DNA of 14,982 bases from Methanocalculus sp. (GCF_030651615.1 NZ_JAUSCG010000079.1:1-14982); one strand, 5' to 3'. Positions 1 through 7,683 are shown, counted from the stretch's first letter. A program made the numbers and translations. The notes: generated by a model from the letters alone, not told the origin.

Positions 1-148
1 AAAAATACCCGCATTGTATTGACACATCCACACTAATGGCTTATTGTTTACTATCTCAATTATATATGTTCATTTCGAAAATGATACTTTGTATGTTATA
101 TATACCAGGTATTTTATACACCAAATCAAATGACATATCCAATTTAAA
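1..148. other. AT-rich non-coding stretch
   Basis: This edge of the window is strongly AT-rich and has no convincing coding frame. It contains several TATA-like runs (around 59-68 and 98-117) and a small imperfect palindrome (ATACC-A-GGTAT, about 105-115). These could be promoters of a gene beyond the left edge, but nothing in the window confirms that. An open frame on the plus strand starting at 149 is antisense to the lipoprotein gene and is not believed. Confidence 0.5.
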
Positions 149-176
149 ATGAGTAATAAAACACCAGTATACTCAT
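141..176 (-). terminator. Probable terminator of the transglutaminase-like lipoprotein gene
   Basis: An inverted repeat has 7-bp arms ATGAGTA (149-155) and TACTCAT (170-176) with a 14-nt loop. It lies 12 bp beyond the stop codon of the leftward lipoprotein gene. Read on the minus strand it is followed by TTTTAAATT, which fits the U-rich ends favoured by archaeal RNA polymerase. This is inferred from position and composition only. Confidence 0.5.
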
Positions 177-187
177 CACTTACCGAT

Positions 188-1306
188 CTATTGCGAACTG
201 CTCCTCTTCATCTCATCAATGATTCCTTCCTGTCTCATCTGATCGTAAAGCCCCTGCCTGTCATATCCTCTTTCAAGAATGAGATTATGGATTTCAACGA
301 GTCGATCCGCATCCCTGACCAGATCATTATAGCGGTTCAGACGGGCATTATACCGATCTATCATCGCATTATACCCGGATATACCCAGATTATACTCCTG
401 ATACCTCCCCTCCCTCATCAGGAGATTCAGATCCACGCGACGAAGAGAGATCTCTTCTTCCATCACAAGAATTCCTGCCAGATCGACCTCCATCTCATCT
501 TTCAACCGATTTATCTCTTCACGGCAGAAGACCAGAAGATCTGCCAGGGTCATCGTCTCATCACATCTTCCATACCCGCGAGTACCATCACCAACAGGTA
601 TAATGAGAGGGGTGGATGAAAGTACCAGCCCCCCGGAGAGGTTTTGCGGCTTCAAACCGACAAAATGGGTCTTCGTGGTTTCGATATATGCATACCCACT
701 CTCCTGATCGAAACACCCATCTGCACGGATTCCAACGGTCATATGTTTCTCTTCTGAAAAGAAGAAGAGGGCAACATCATACCCCTCCCGTACAAGAATA
801 GCGGCAAGGAGGAGGCTCTTGTCATCACAGTCACCGATTCCATCAGCATACGTCTCGATCGGAAATTTCGGTTCGATAAGAGTGGTATCGTCATCATAGG
901 GGAGTGACTGAACAAAGACCGAACAGAGTTCGAGGTATCGATCATCATCGAGAAGAAGGTCCCGGCGCACACTCTGAAGCATAGAGATGAGATCAGTATA
1001 GAAGCGCTCCTGCTGTGGATCATTCATGAATGCAGCATAGTATATCGGGAGCCACTCTTCATCATCGAGATCTTTATAGAGATAGATGAGTTTGTCAGCA
1101 TCGCGTGCCCCATAATATACCGCAGGATCAATGGGGATACTGATCGTCACACTGCTTTCTTCAAAGAGAAACGAATGATCCACCAGACGGATGGGTTCAT
1201 CCGTCACAACAGGTGTGATGGACGGAGGAATCGTTTCCGGATGAATACATCCCGCAGCTGAACATATGAGGACGAGGAGCAGGACGAGGAGCACATTGCG
1301 AGCCAT
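188..1306 (-). CDS. Transglutaminase-like lipoprotein with coiled-coil tail
   Basis: The 372-aa protein begins with a lipoprotein signal peptide: R3, a hydrophobic core at residues 5-17, and a lipobox ending AAGC with the lipidated Cys at 20. It should be anchored outside the membrane. The middle (about 90-215) resembles the transglutaminase/papain-like fold. C160 lies in a GDCDDKS motif typical of a nucleophile Cys, and H188 lies in KHMTVGI. The third catalytic residue could be E209 or a nearby acid. The tail (about 255-365) is charged and helical and is probably coiled coil, with YN at 305, 312, 319 and 326, exactly seven residues apart. Such proteins may crosslink or cleave envelope proteins, but the substrate is unknown. 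The ATG start sits 23-29 bp from a TATA-like stretch, so the mRNA is probably leaderless. It is divergent from another lipoprotein gene. Confidence 0.8.
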   Translation of the reverse strand: MARNVLLVLLLVLICSAAGCIHPETIPPSITPVVTDEPIRLVDHSFLFEESSVTISIPIDPAVYYGARDADKLIYLYKDLDDEEWLPIYYAAFMNDPQQERFYTDLISMLQSVRRDLLLDDDRYLELCSVFVQSLPYDDDTTLIEPKFPIETYADGIGDCDDKSLLLAAILVREGYDVALFFFSEEKHMTVGIRADGCFDQESGYAYIETTKTHFVGLKPQNLSGGLVLSSTPLIIPVGDGTRGYGRCDETMTLADLLVFCREEINRLKDEMEVDLAGILVMEEEISLRRVDLNLLMREGRYQEYNLGISGYNAMIDRYNARLNRYNDLVRDADRLVEIHNLILERGYDRQGLYDQMRQEGIIDEMKRSSSQ

Positions 1307-1324
1307 AGAGAATAGTGTTTCAAC

Positions 1325-1341
1325 GATATAAGATAAATAAA
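1325..1341 (-). promoter_or_regulatory. TATA-like promoter element of the transglutaminase-like lipoprotein gene
   Basis: Read on the minus strand this AT-rich run is GTTTATTTATCTTATATC. Its two possible TATA centres lie about 23 and 29 bp upstream of the ATG at 1306. Archaeal transcription usually starts about 25 bp from the TATA centre, so the transcript would begin at or next to the start codon. No Shine-Dalgarno sequence is visible, which agrees. Confidence 0.55.
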
Positions 1342-1391
1342 CAGATGACTATCGCATACGAAAGCTCAGGCGGTCACAGAGATTCAGATGG

Positions 1392-1399
1392 TTTATATA
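1392..1399 (+). promoter_or_regulatory. TATA box of the small lipoprotein gene
   Basis: A canonical archaeal TTTATATA is centred about 28 bp upstream of the ATG at 1424. Transcription should start within a few bases of that codon. This supports the ATG at 1424 over an in-frame TTG at 1406, which would lie upstream of the predicted transcript. Confidence 0.65.
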
Positions 1400-1423
1400 T
1401 AATCCTTGACATCTGAAAGATAT

Positions 1424-2041
1424 ATGAAGAGACTCACGGTTTTTACCACCCTCATCCTGTTGCTCCTTCTTGCAGGATGTACAGGCACTGCACCCCAGGC
1501 AGAGCCTGCCCTCCCCCAGACCGAAATCCCAACATCCACACCGGAGGTTCCAGCAGTCATCCAAACGACTGCTCCATCCCCGTTCCCGGACGCTATTCCT
1601 CTTAAAACAGTTCGGCAGATCGGAGAAGGGGAGAATATCCGGGAGATCTCTGTCTATAAGTACCTGATCAGAGACAGGTATGAGTTCCATTCCGCAGAAT
1701 GGGGTAGATGGGAACCGGTAACAGCACCGGAAGGAAAGGTTTTCCTCATTATCTTCGTCCGGGTCAAACATATCGGAACGGTCAAGGAGAGCTATGCACC
1801 CTATCCGTCAGTCATTACCATTCATAATGATGGCAACACATACTCCTACAAATCAGGGCGCAACCCTCTGCTTCCCATCAACAACATAAACGAGCTTGAG
1901 TATACCGGTGGTAAACTCTATATCCATGATACGAAAGAGGGGTTCATCATCTATGAAGTACCGGAAGGCATACGGGCAGACGAGACGTATGTCAGCATCT
2001 TCATCTCGGAAGGAAATGCACTGATATGGAAACTTGCCTGA
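1424..2041 (+). CDS. Small secreted lipoprotein with an Ig-like (DUF4352-like) domain
   Basis: The 205-aa protein has a clear lipoprotein signal: K2-R3, a long Leu/Ile/Thr core, and a lipobox LAGC with Cys at 19. A Pro/Thr-rich linker (about 20-55) leads to a globular part of about 140 residues with alternating strands. That part includes a KVFLIIFVRVKHIG strand, and a late strand pair around GFIIYEVPEG. This layout resembles the DUF4352/telokin-like domains common on archaeal and Gram-positive surface lipoproteins. No catalytic motif is seen, and the role (ligand binding or envelope adaptor) is unknown. The start at 1424 is chosen because it begins the signal peptide and fits the TATA box. 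The gene is divergent from the transglutaminase-like lipoprotein across a 117-bp gap, so the two may be co-regulated. Confidence 0.75.
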   Translation: MKRLTVFTTLILLLLLAGCTGTAPQAEPALPQTEIPTSTPEVPAVIQTTAPSPFPDAIPLKTVRQIGEGENIREISVYKYLIRDRYEFHSAEWGRWEPVTAPEGKVFLIIFVRVKHIGTVKESYAPYPSVITIHNDGNTYSYKSGRNPLLPINNINELEYTGGKLYIHDTKEGFIIYEVPEGIRADETYVSIFISEGNALIWKLA

Positions 2042-2074
2042 GAAGAAAAGAACAGTAAACGTTCCTTTCTATCA

Positions 2075-2114
2075 TTTTTTTTTAAAAAATGAGATAACCC
2101 GGATGAACATCCGG
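2075..2114. terminator. Bidirectional terminator between convergent genes
   Basis: On the plus strand a T9 run (2075-2083) follows the lipoprotein stop by about 33 bp. On the minus strand a hairpin with arms CCGGAT and ATCCGG and a 4-nt loop (2099-2114) directly follows the stop of the GltB-like gene, and a T6 run (2084-2089) lies just beyond it. One 40-bp element could therefore stop transcription from both sides. Confidence 0.65.
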
Positions 2115-2115
2115 T

Positions 2116-3705
2116 TCAGCTGAGGAGGATCTCCTCTGCAGCTTCACCGTATGCATCCATTACGTAGGGAATCCCAGTAACCATCGATGACTCTTCAGTG
2201 AGTGCCATCAGGTCACTCCGGGAGATTGATTTAAGGCTGAAGTTTCTGCTTCCTGCCATGATCTGCTGCATACCGATCTTATACCGCTGGGCGTAGCTGT
2301 AAATGCCGAGAGCACCAAGTGGAATCTCACTGATACGTGCTCCGTACTTCTCCTTCAGCTCCTCGTAACAGACGAAGATCTCCTCGACACTACCTCCGTA
2401 CTTAGAGACGCTCTTTGGCAGGTCCCCGGCATCAAGCCACTTCTGGATATTCTTTCCGACCATGCCCGGGATCATGAGACCACGGCCCATGCAGACCGCC
2501 TTAAAGTATGGTGCACCCATACAGAGCGCTTTAAAGCCATTTGCTTCATCTGCTATACCACCGGCAATGGCAAGGTCAGGAACCCGGATACCCCGTTTCT
2601 TGAGGAGTTCTGCATACTGGTATGCAAGACTCTGAATATAGACGGTTGGAATACCCCATTCGTTCATCATCGGCCATGGAGACATGCCGGTTCCGCCGGG
2701 AGCACCATCGATCGTCAGGAGATCGATCTTCGCCTCGGCACTGTACCTTAGCGCCATCGCAAGTTCGACAGCTGAGTATGCACCGGTCTTGAGGGTGACA
2801 CGCTTAAACCCAATATCACGGAGGCGATCGACTTCTTCAAGGAATGACTCCTTCTCGACAAAACCTAGCCTTGAATGTCGTTCAAACTCCTTTATTGCAC
2901 CAGCTTCATATGCTTTTTGAACCTCGGGAAGTGTCGGATCAGGGAGGACGATATAACCCCGTCTCTTCAGTTCAGCTGCCCGCTCAATCGATTTGACTTT
3001 AATCTCGCCACCGATGCATTTTGCACCCTGTCCCCACTTCAGCTCAATGGTTTCAAGATTGTGTTTTGACGAGACGTATTCCGCGGTTCCAAGCCGGGTG
3101 TCTTCGACATTGAGCTGAACGAGCATCTCTCCATATCCATCATGGAACTTCCGGTACATCTCGATCCTTCGGTCCATCTCAGGAGATTCACGTACTTTTC
3201 CTGTGCTGTCAAGGACAAGACCCGGATCGATACCGCAGACATTCTCACCACAGACAATAGTAATTCCGGATATTGCAGCACCAATTGCGAAATGCTCCCA
3301 GTTCACTCGTGCGATCTCGGTCGATCCGAGTGCACCGGTGAAGATCGGAACCCGCATTGGAACTTTGATGTCCCATCCGTACTCGGTTGTCGTATCGACT
3401 GCCGAGAAGACGGCCGTATCAGAGTTGATCAGCGTGCCTTCGGGCATACCTTTTGCACCGACTGCATACCCCTGAATATTGAGGTGAGAGTAATCAACAG
3501 GATAATTTTTATCAGCACCGGCGGTGATCTCACCGAATGGGCCTGGATAGAGCACTTCACGGCTTCGGAATGATGAGAGCCAGATGTCACAGCCACCTTT
3601 GCAGCCGTCGACACATTTGGTACAAACACCGGACATCGGGACGACATCACGGGAACGGTTGAACGTACCGAGTGCTTCATTTGCATTTGGTCTTCTAAGA
3701 TTCAT
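2116..3705 (-). CDS. FMN-binding glutamate-synthase-like protein (archaeal GltB-domain type)
   Basis: The 529-aa protein matches the FMN-binding alpha/beta-barrel (synthase) domain of glutamate synthases, without the glutaminase and GXGXG domains. Visible motifs are ELKWGQGAKCIGGE (221-234), the counterpart of the family's KIAQGAKPG..G segment; TIDGAPGGTGMSP (331-343), the counterpart of SGxDGGTGASP; and AGGIADE (381-387) in the FMN phosphate region. The 3Fe-4S cysteines that usually follow the last FMN segment are absent. Instead an N-terminal cluster C28, C31, C35, C39 (CxxCxxxCxxxC) could hold an Fe-S centre. The usual reaction would make glutamate from 2-oxoglutarate and ammonia or glutamine with reduced ferredoxin or NADPH, but the altered cofactor set leaves the true substrate open. 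A GGAG Shine-Dalgarno sits about 8 nt before the ATG. A 144-bp promoter-rich leader separates it from the TauE-like gene. Confidence 0.8.
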   Translation of the reverse strand: MNLRRPNANEALGTFNRSRDVVPMSGVCTKCVDGCKGGCDIWLSSFRSREVLYPGPFGEITAGADKNYPVDYSHLNIQGYAVGAKGMPEGTLINSDTAVFSAVDTTTEYGWDIKVPMRVPIFTGALGSTEIARVNWEHFAIGAAISGITIVCGENVCGIDPGLVLDSTGKVRESPEMDRRIEMYRKFHDGYGEMLVQLNVEDTRLGTAEYVSSKHNLETIELKWGQGAKCIGGEIKVKSIERAAELKRRGYIVLPDPTLPEVQKAYEAGAIKEFERHSRLGFVEKESFLEEVDRLRDIGFKRVTLKTGAYSAVELAMALRYSAEAKIDLLTIDGAPGGTGMSPWPMMNEWGIPTVYIQSLAYQYAELLKKRGIRVPDLAIAGGIADEANGFKALCMGAPYFKAVCMGRGLMIPGMVGKNIQKWLDAGDLPKSVSKYGGSVEEIFVCYEELKEKYGARISEIPLGALGIYSYAQRYKIGMQQIMAGSRNFSLKSISRSDLMALTEESSMVTGIPYVMDAYGEAAEEILLS

Positions 3706-3773
3706 GTACTATCTCCATTTAAATTCACGCCTGAGTGGAACCCCAAACGATATATTCTGTATGATCTGCCCAT
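3702..3773 (-). CDS. Possible 23-codon leader ORF overlapping the GltB-like start
   Basis: An ATG at 3773 opens a 23-codon frame (MGRSYRIY...NGDST). Its TGA stop overlaps the ATG of the GltB-like gene as ATGA. The ATG lies about 26 bp from a TATA-like element (3796-3803), the spacing expected for a leaderless transcript. It could couple translation of the downstream gene, or it may be a chance frame. There is no homology evidence, so treat it as a candidate only. Confidence 0.25.
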   Translation of the reverse strand: MGRSYRIYRLGFHSGVNLNGDST

Positions 3774-3831
3774 AATAAGTCCTTACCTTCCACCAGTATA
3801 TAAGATTGTCGGAACAATTACAATATATAAA
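3751..3831 (-). promoter_or_regulatory. Cluster of TATA-like elements upstream of the GltB-like gene
   Basis: Three TATA-like elements point leftward: TTTATATA at 3824-3831 (the best match), TTATATAC at 3796-3803, and AATATA at 3751-3756. Their expected starts are near 3801, 3773 and 3727, giving 5' leaders of roughly 96, 68 and 22 nt. The first lies just past the TauE-like stop, so the GltB-like gene probably has its own promoter or promoters rather than relying on read-through. Confidence 0.5.
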
Positions 3832-3849
3832 CCTAACTCACCATCTCCG

Positions 3850-4665
3850 TCAGGGAAGAATGCATATCATCGCCACCCCGACTCCTATCATAATTGTGGC
3901 AAATATCTGTCTCAATCTATCTGCAGGAAGACGGTGTGCTGTAGCAACTCCGGCACGGGAGAATGGGATCATCGCCCCCGTCAGAATAACCCATTGGAGG
4001 ATATCAATGTAGCCAAAAAAACCTGTTCCAAGGCTCTCTATCATGAAACCATGGTAGATATACGCGCTTATCCCTCCAAATGAAAAGAAGAGTATACAGG
4101 CTGATGATGTACCCACTGCCCGGTGAATCGGGAGGTTGAAGAGGAGGAGAAGGATCGGGACGAGGATGATTCCACCCCCCATTCCAAGGAGTCCGGAGAG
4201 TATTCCGACAATAACTCCGGCAAGTGTCCATGCACAAAAACCTTCTCTTCCATGACCTCTGCATTCTGGTGTACCGCTCATCATCCTGATGGCAGAAATA
4301 ATGATCAGGATTCCAAATAGGGGTTTGAGGATATCAACCGGAAGATGTGATGCAAATGTCCCGCCGGCAAATCCACCGGCAAGCCCTGCAAGGCCGATAG
4401 GAATTGCTGCATGCCAGTCAATAGCATTCCGTTTCTGATGAGCCATTGCAGCCACACAGGATACCGGAAAGACAACAGCAAGGCTTGTGCCAAAGGCGAT
4501 TCGAATTGCAAATGTCGGATCAATACCGGTTTGCACCAGAAGAAGATACTGAACCGGGACCATCAGAAAACCCCCGCCAACCCCAAGGAGCCCCGCAAAG
4601 TAACCGGCTATAATGCCGGTTAAAAGGAGGATACCTATCAGAAGTAAGAGATCCGTTTCAACCAC
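3850..4665 (-). CDS. TauE/SafE (DUF81) family membrane permease
   Basis: The 271-aa, highly hydrophobic protein has about eight membrane segments and the internal duplication typical of the TauE/SafE family. The glycine motif GYFAGLLGVGGG (21-32) recurs as GILSGLLGMGGG (154-165), and RIAFGTSLAVV (55-65) recurs as HRAVGTSSACI (181-191). Members move sulfur-containing anions such as sulfite, sulfoacetate or taurine breakdown products, but the substrate here cannot be read from sequence. The start is a GTG at 4663-4665 that begins the first hydrophobic segment. It lies 9 bp after the stop of the TPR-HEAT gene, with a weak GGGAG just before it, so translation is probably coupled. The pairing with a repeat-scaffold protein suggests the two are made together. 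Confidence 0.85.
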   Translation of the reverse strand: MVETDLLLLIGILLLTGIIAGYFAGLLGVGGGFLMVPVQYLLLVQTGIDPTFAIRIAFGTSLAVVFPVSCVAAMAHQKRNAIDWHAAIPIGLAGLAGGFAGGTFASHLPVDILKPLFGILIIISAIRMMSGTPECRGHGREGFCAWTLAGVIVGILSGLLGMGGGIILVPILLLLFNLPIHRAVGTSSACILFFSFGGISAYIYHGFMIESLGTGFFGYIDILQWVILTGAMIPFSRAGVATAHRLPADRLRQIFATIMIGVGVAMICILP

Positions 4666-4674
4666 TCCCGGCTT

Positions 4675-6483
4675 TCAGATCGGCTCTTCACACCGGTACT
4701 CTGCAAGCAGACGTTCCATACGCTCTTTCTTCCTGATCAGGGATATGATACCGGTGATCTCCTCGATAAAAACCGGATCGTCATGTATTAGAAGTGCATC
4801 ATTAAGTGCCGATACTGCTTCTCTTCCAATCATCACAAGCACCCGTGATGCCACCTCGATATGATTCTGTTCACCCGATTCGATCGCTCCAATGAGAGCA
4901 GGAATTGATGTTCTTCCCATATTTGCCAGGATCTCTCCAGCAAGATCACGAACCCTTCTCCTTGGGTCAAAGAGATGTTGTATAAGGGGTTTTACTGCCG
5001 GAGCACCAACATTACGAAACGCTCTGGATAATGCCTGATGGATATGTTCGTCTGGTGAAGCGAGTGCTTTAATCAAAGGGGTGATTGCTGAATAGTCAGC
5101 TGCTGCGGCAAGTGCATCGGATGCAGCTTCAAGAATTATCGGATCGTCTTCATAAGAGAGTGTCTTTAAAAGCTGAGGTATCAATTCTCCACCAATGATA
5201 TGAAGGAGATCGAGAAGGTATGCACGCTCAGTGGCATTCCCTTTTGCATATTGTTTCATAATGGCAGGGAGCGAACGGCGGATTATCTGTCGGAGTGCTG
5301 CCTGTGCACGCTCTCTGATGATCGGATCCGGACTTTTCAGAAGATCTGAGATCCGATTAATAGCTCGTTCATCACCGATTGGTGCGAGTGCTGTGAGAGC
5401 AGCGAATATGACCCTGACTGAAGAATGCCCTGTTGCTGATAGGAGATGAAGGATACAGCTACTACCTCCGGCTCGCTCCAGCAGCCGTATTGCCCTGATA
5501 GTTTTTACCTCATCTCCGCTCTGGAGTGTCTCTTCCAGTGCAGATGTTATGTCCACTCCCATATTCTTCAGAACAGTTCCAATCTCATTCAGGAGTGCTG
5601 ACGATCTCTTCCCTCCCCCTTCTTCGGGTGTCCGAATAGTTAATGCCACCCGAATAAAGATATCGGCACACCTTGTATCCCCAATAGCAAGGAGGATATG
5701 AAGTGCCCGATGCCGGACCTCAGGATCGTTATGCGAGAGGAGCGGACGGATGAATGGTGTTGAGCCTGTGCCAAGAGCGATGAGAATGCGGGCCGCCTTA
5801 AGGGCTTTTGAACTCTTCTCATATGTTAGAATTCTGATAAGCTCTCCATAATCCGCCTCCTCACGGAGTACATCAAAGTCGCGATCATCTGTTCTGTTCT
5901 GATCCTGGTTCAATATCCTGATGGCTCTTCGCCGTCCATCCTCAGCACCGGGATCATCTGGCCATATCTCAAGGACATGATCAAACGATGTGACTGCCTG
6001 ATGATATCTTTTCATCTTGAAGAGGACCCTCCCCCGTGCATACCATGCATCGGGATCCCGACTATCTTCACGTATGGTGGCATCAAAAAGACGGAGGGCC
6101 TCTTCATAATCTCCATCAAGAAAGAGAAGATTTCCAAGGGCGTATTGTGCTGGAGATGGATTTTTAAGGGTACCTGTTGCTTTATCAAGACTTTCTTTTG
6201 CCAGATCCCTCTTTCCCATCATACTCATAAGAAGGCCATGAAGGTACCATCCCTCACCATCATCCGGGTTGTGGGTGATCACCTCATCGATCTGTTCCTG
6301 TGCCTCTTTGAGCATGCCACACTTCATGAGAGCTTTTCCACGCTCGATCCAGGCTTTTTGATCGTCAGGATTAAGAGTGATCGCTTGTGTTGCAAAGTAA
6401 AGCTTACGGGTTGGATCCCTCTCGAGACATGCGCGAGTGAGCATCTCATTCCTTCCTGCCTGATCTGCCCTCTCTTCTTCCAC
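4675..6483 (-). CDS. TPR and HEAT-repeat scaffold protein
   Basis: The 602-aa soluble protein has two repeat solenoids. Residues about 25-185 form TPR-type repeats, with phrases such as KAWIERGKALMKCG, GEGWYLHGLLMSMMG and DAWYARGRVLFKMKRY. Residues about 205-590 form HEAT/PBS-lyase-like repeats, with recurring DPEVRHRALHILLAIGD, DPIIRERAQAAL and RRRVRDLAGEILANMG. There is no signal peptide, membrane segment or catalytic motif, so it should be a cytoplasmic interaction platform. Similar TPR-HEAT proteins are common in methanogens and mostly uncharacterised. The start is a GTG (6481-6483) behind a purine-rich AAAGGGGTG. It sits 75 bp downstream of the radical SAM gene and 9 bp upstream of the TauE-like gene, so the three may form one transcription unit. 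The partner protein is not known. Confidence 0.8.
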   Translation of the reverse strand: MEEERADQAGRNEMLTRACLERDPTRKLYFATQAITLNPDDQKAWIERGKALMKCGMLKEAQEQIDEVITHNPDDGEGWYLHGLLMSMMGKRDLAKESLDKATGTLKNPSPAQYALGNLLFLDGDYEEALRLFDATIREDSRDPDAWYARGRVLFKMKRYHQAVTSFDHVLEIWPDDPGAEDGRRRAIRILNQDQNRTDDRDFDVLREEADYGELIRILTYEKSSKALKAARILIALGTGSTPFIRPLLSHNDPEVRHRALHILLAIGDTRCADIFIRVALTIRTPEEGGGKRSSALLNEIGTVLKNMGVDITSALEETLQSGDEVKTIRAIRLLERAGGSSCILHLLSATGHSSVRVIFAALTALAPIGDERAINRISDLLKSPDPIIRERAQAALRQIIRRSLPAIMKQYAKGNATERAYLLDLLHIIGGELIPQLLKTLSYEDDPIILEAASDALAAAADYSAITPLIKALASPDEHIHQALSRAFRNVGAPAVKPLIQHLFDPRRRVRDLAGEILANMGRTSIPALIGAIESGEQNHIEVASRVLVMIGREAVSALNDALLIHDDPVFIEEITGIISLIRKKERMERLLAEYRCEEPI

Positions 6484-6558
6484 AGTACACCCCTTTCTAC
6501 CTTTAACGTTCGTAATCGATAAGAGTATTCTGATACCTGTAACTATTAGTCTTCATGG

Positions 6559-7683
6559 TCAGGGTATAATCTCACAACCATTAAACCTGGTATGAGCAAA
6601 CGAAGAGATATTAATCACTTTTTCATCGATAAGATTTTGTATTGTTGGAAGGAGAGCATAAAGAACCGATCGCAGATGATATACTGTTGAACAGACTGTT
6701 TCAATCCCCTCAACCGGCCAAGGTCTGACAACATTTGAGTAGAGGCATCTTCCTCCGCAGAATTCTGATATTGAACATTCTGTACAGGGTGATCCGGGAT
6801 AAACCGGTGGGAGATTAAGCGGGTCTCCCGATCTGATATCTCCAAGTACATAATCACTCATCCCAATCATGATCGGACAGGGGATGATTGAACCATCAGT
6901 CTGGATGGTGAAATTCGTCACACCGGATCCACATCTGAGACCAGATATTCTCTCAAGGAGGAGATCTTCTGTTGTCTGGAGGAACGGGTACCAGAAAAGC
7001 ACTTCACCGGTCTGTGCCATATGATTTACCCAGTGTCTGGCAAGAGTTGTTATCCCTGGATTATAGCTCTTCTCCACCCAGTCTGAGTAACTTCGCCGAT
7101 GGTAGTCTCCCCAGAAGCCGGCATCCATCTGCCAGTGGATTGATGAGAAGGGGTTGTCCTCGATCATCGCCAGATGAAGAACAGATGAAAGGATGTCAGT
7201 ATGTTCATCTACGGTCATCCGGGCGACAAGCTCTCCTGTGAACCCCTCTTCACGAAGCATCCGTGCATTCTTCAGGACACTTCTGTAAACACCTTCACCC
7301 CGGTGATAATTCGTGAGGTTCTCATCTCCATCTATTGAAATGAGTATGGTCTCAAAACGGTTCCTATAAACTGCCGGAAGTTTCCCAAGCAGTAAACCAT
7401 TTGTCTGGAGCATATATCTCTTGCAGGGTGTTTCATCCATTATACGGCAGATGAGATCTGATCTGAGGAGGGGCTCTCCGCCGATGAAGGTGAGGACCGG
7501 GGCTGGATCTGCTGCAATAAATTTCTTCAGGGAGTTTAGGAGCGAGATGTCAAACTCAGCTGGAAGATCAATTGAAATCTCACAGGGGAATGGAACCGTT
7601 TCGAGGTCATCAAACATTCTGCCCCGACAGTAACGACAGGCGAGATTACAGTCGTCAGTTACATAAAGATGAAAAAATACCAT
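6559..7683 (-). CDS. Radical SAM enzyme with SPASM-type C-terminus, putative peptide-modifying
   Basis: The 374-aa protein has the radical SAM cluster motif CNLACRYC (C12, C16, C19) within the first 20 residues and the SAM-binding GGEP at 68-71. The second half is Cys-rich in the SPASM manner: C251, C269, C300, C303, C309, C313 and C331, including CTECSISEFCGGRC. These would hold one or two extra 4Fe-4S clusters. SPASM enzymes usually modify ribosomal peptides or mature enzyme subunits. The compact start and overall layout recall archaeal families annotated as putative peptide-modifying enzymes (AF1577/Mhun_1560-like, from memory). No Cys-rich precursor peptide is visible in the flanking gaps. 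The ATG is preceded by GAGGGATC about 4 nt upstream. It probably leads the unit that includes the TPR-HEAT and TauE-like genes. Confidence 0.85.
   Translation of the reverse strand: MVFFHLYVTDDCNLACRYCRGRMFDDLETVPFPCEISIDLPAEFDISLLNSLKKFIAADPAPVLTFIGGEPLLRSDLICRIMDETPCKRYMLQTNGLLLGKLPAVYRNRFETILISIDGDENLTNYHRGEGVYRSVLKNARMLREEGFTGELVARMTVDEHTDILSSVLHLAMIEDNPFSSIHWQMDAGFWGDYHRRSYSDWVEKSYNPGITTLARHWVNHMAQTGEVLFWYPFLQTTEDLLLERISGLRCGSGVTNFTIQTDGSIIPCPIMIGMSDYVLGDIRSGDPLNLPPVYPGSPCTECSISEFCGGRCLYSNVVRPWPVEGIETVCSTVYHLRSVLYALLPTIQNLIDEKVINISSFAHTRFNGCEIIP

Noticed and set aside
149..619. 156-codon open frame on the plus strand
   Set aside because: It is antisense to the transglutaminase-like lipoprotein gene, rich in Ile/His/Pro from reversed codons, and has no domain or ribosome-binding site.
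5977..6522. 181-codon open frame on the plus strand
   Set aside because: It lies opposite the TPR repeats of the scaffold protein and its sequence matches no family. The TPR pattern on the minus strand is clear.
6503..6556. 17-codon frame just after the radical SAM gene as a possible modified peptide
   Set aside because: It has no Cys, no leader-like region and no Shine-Dalgarno. A frame this short is expected by chance.
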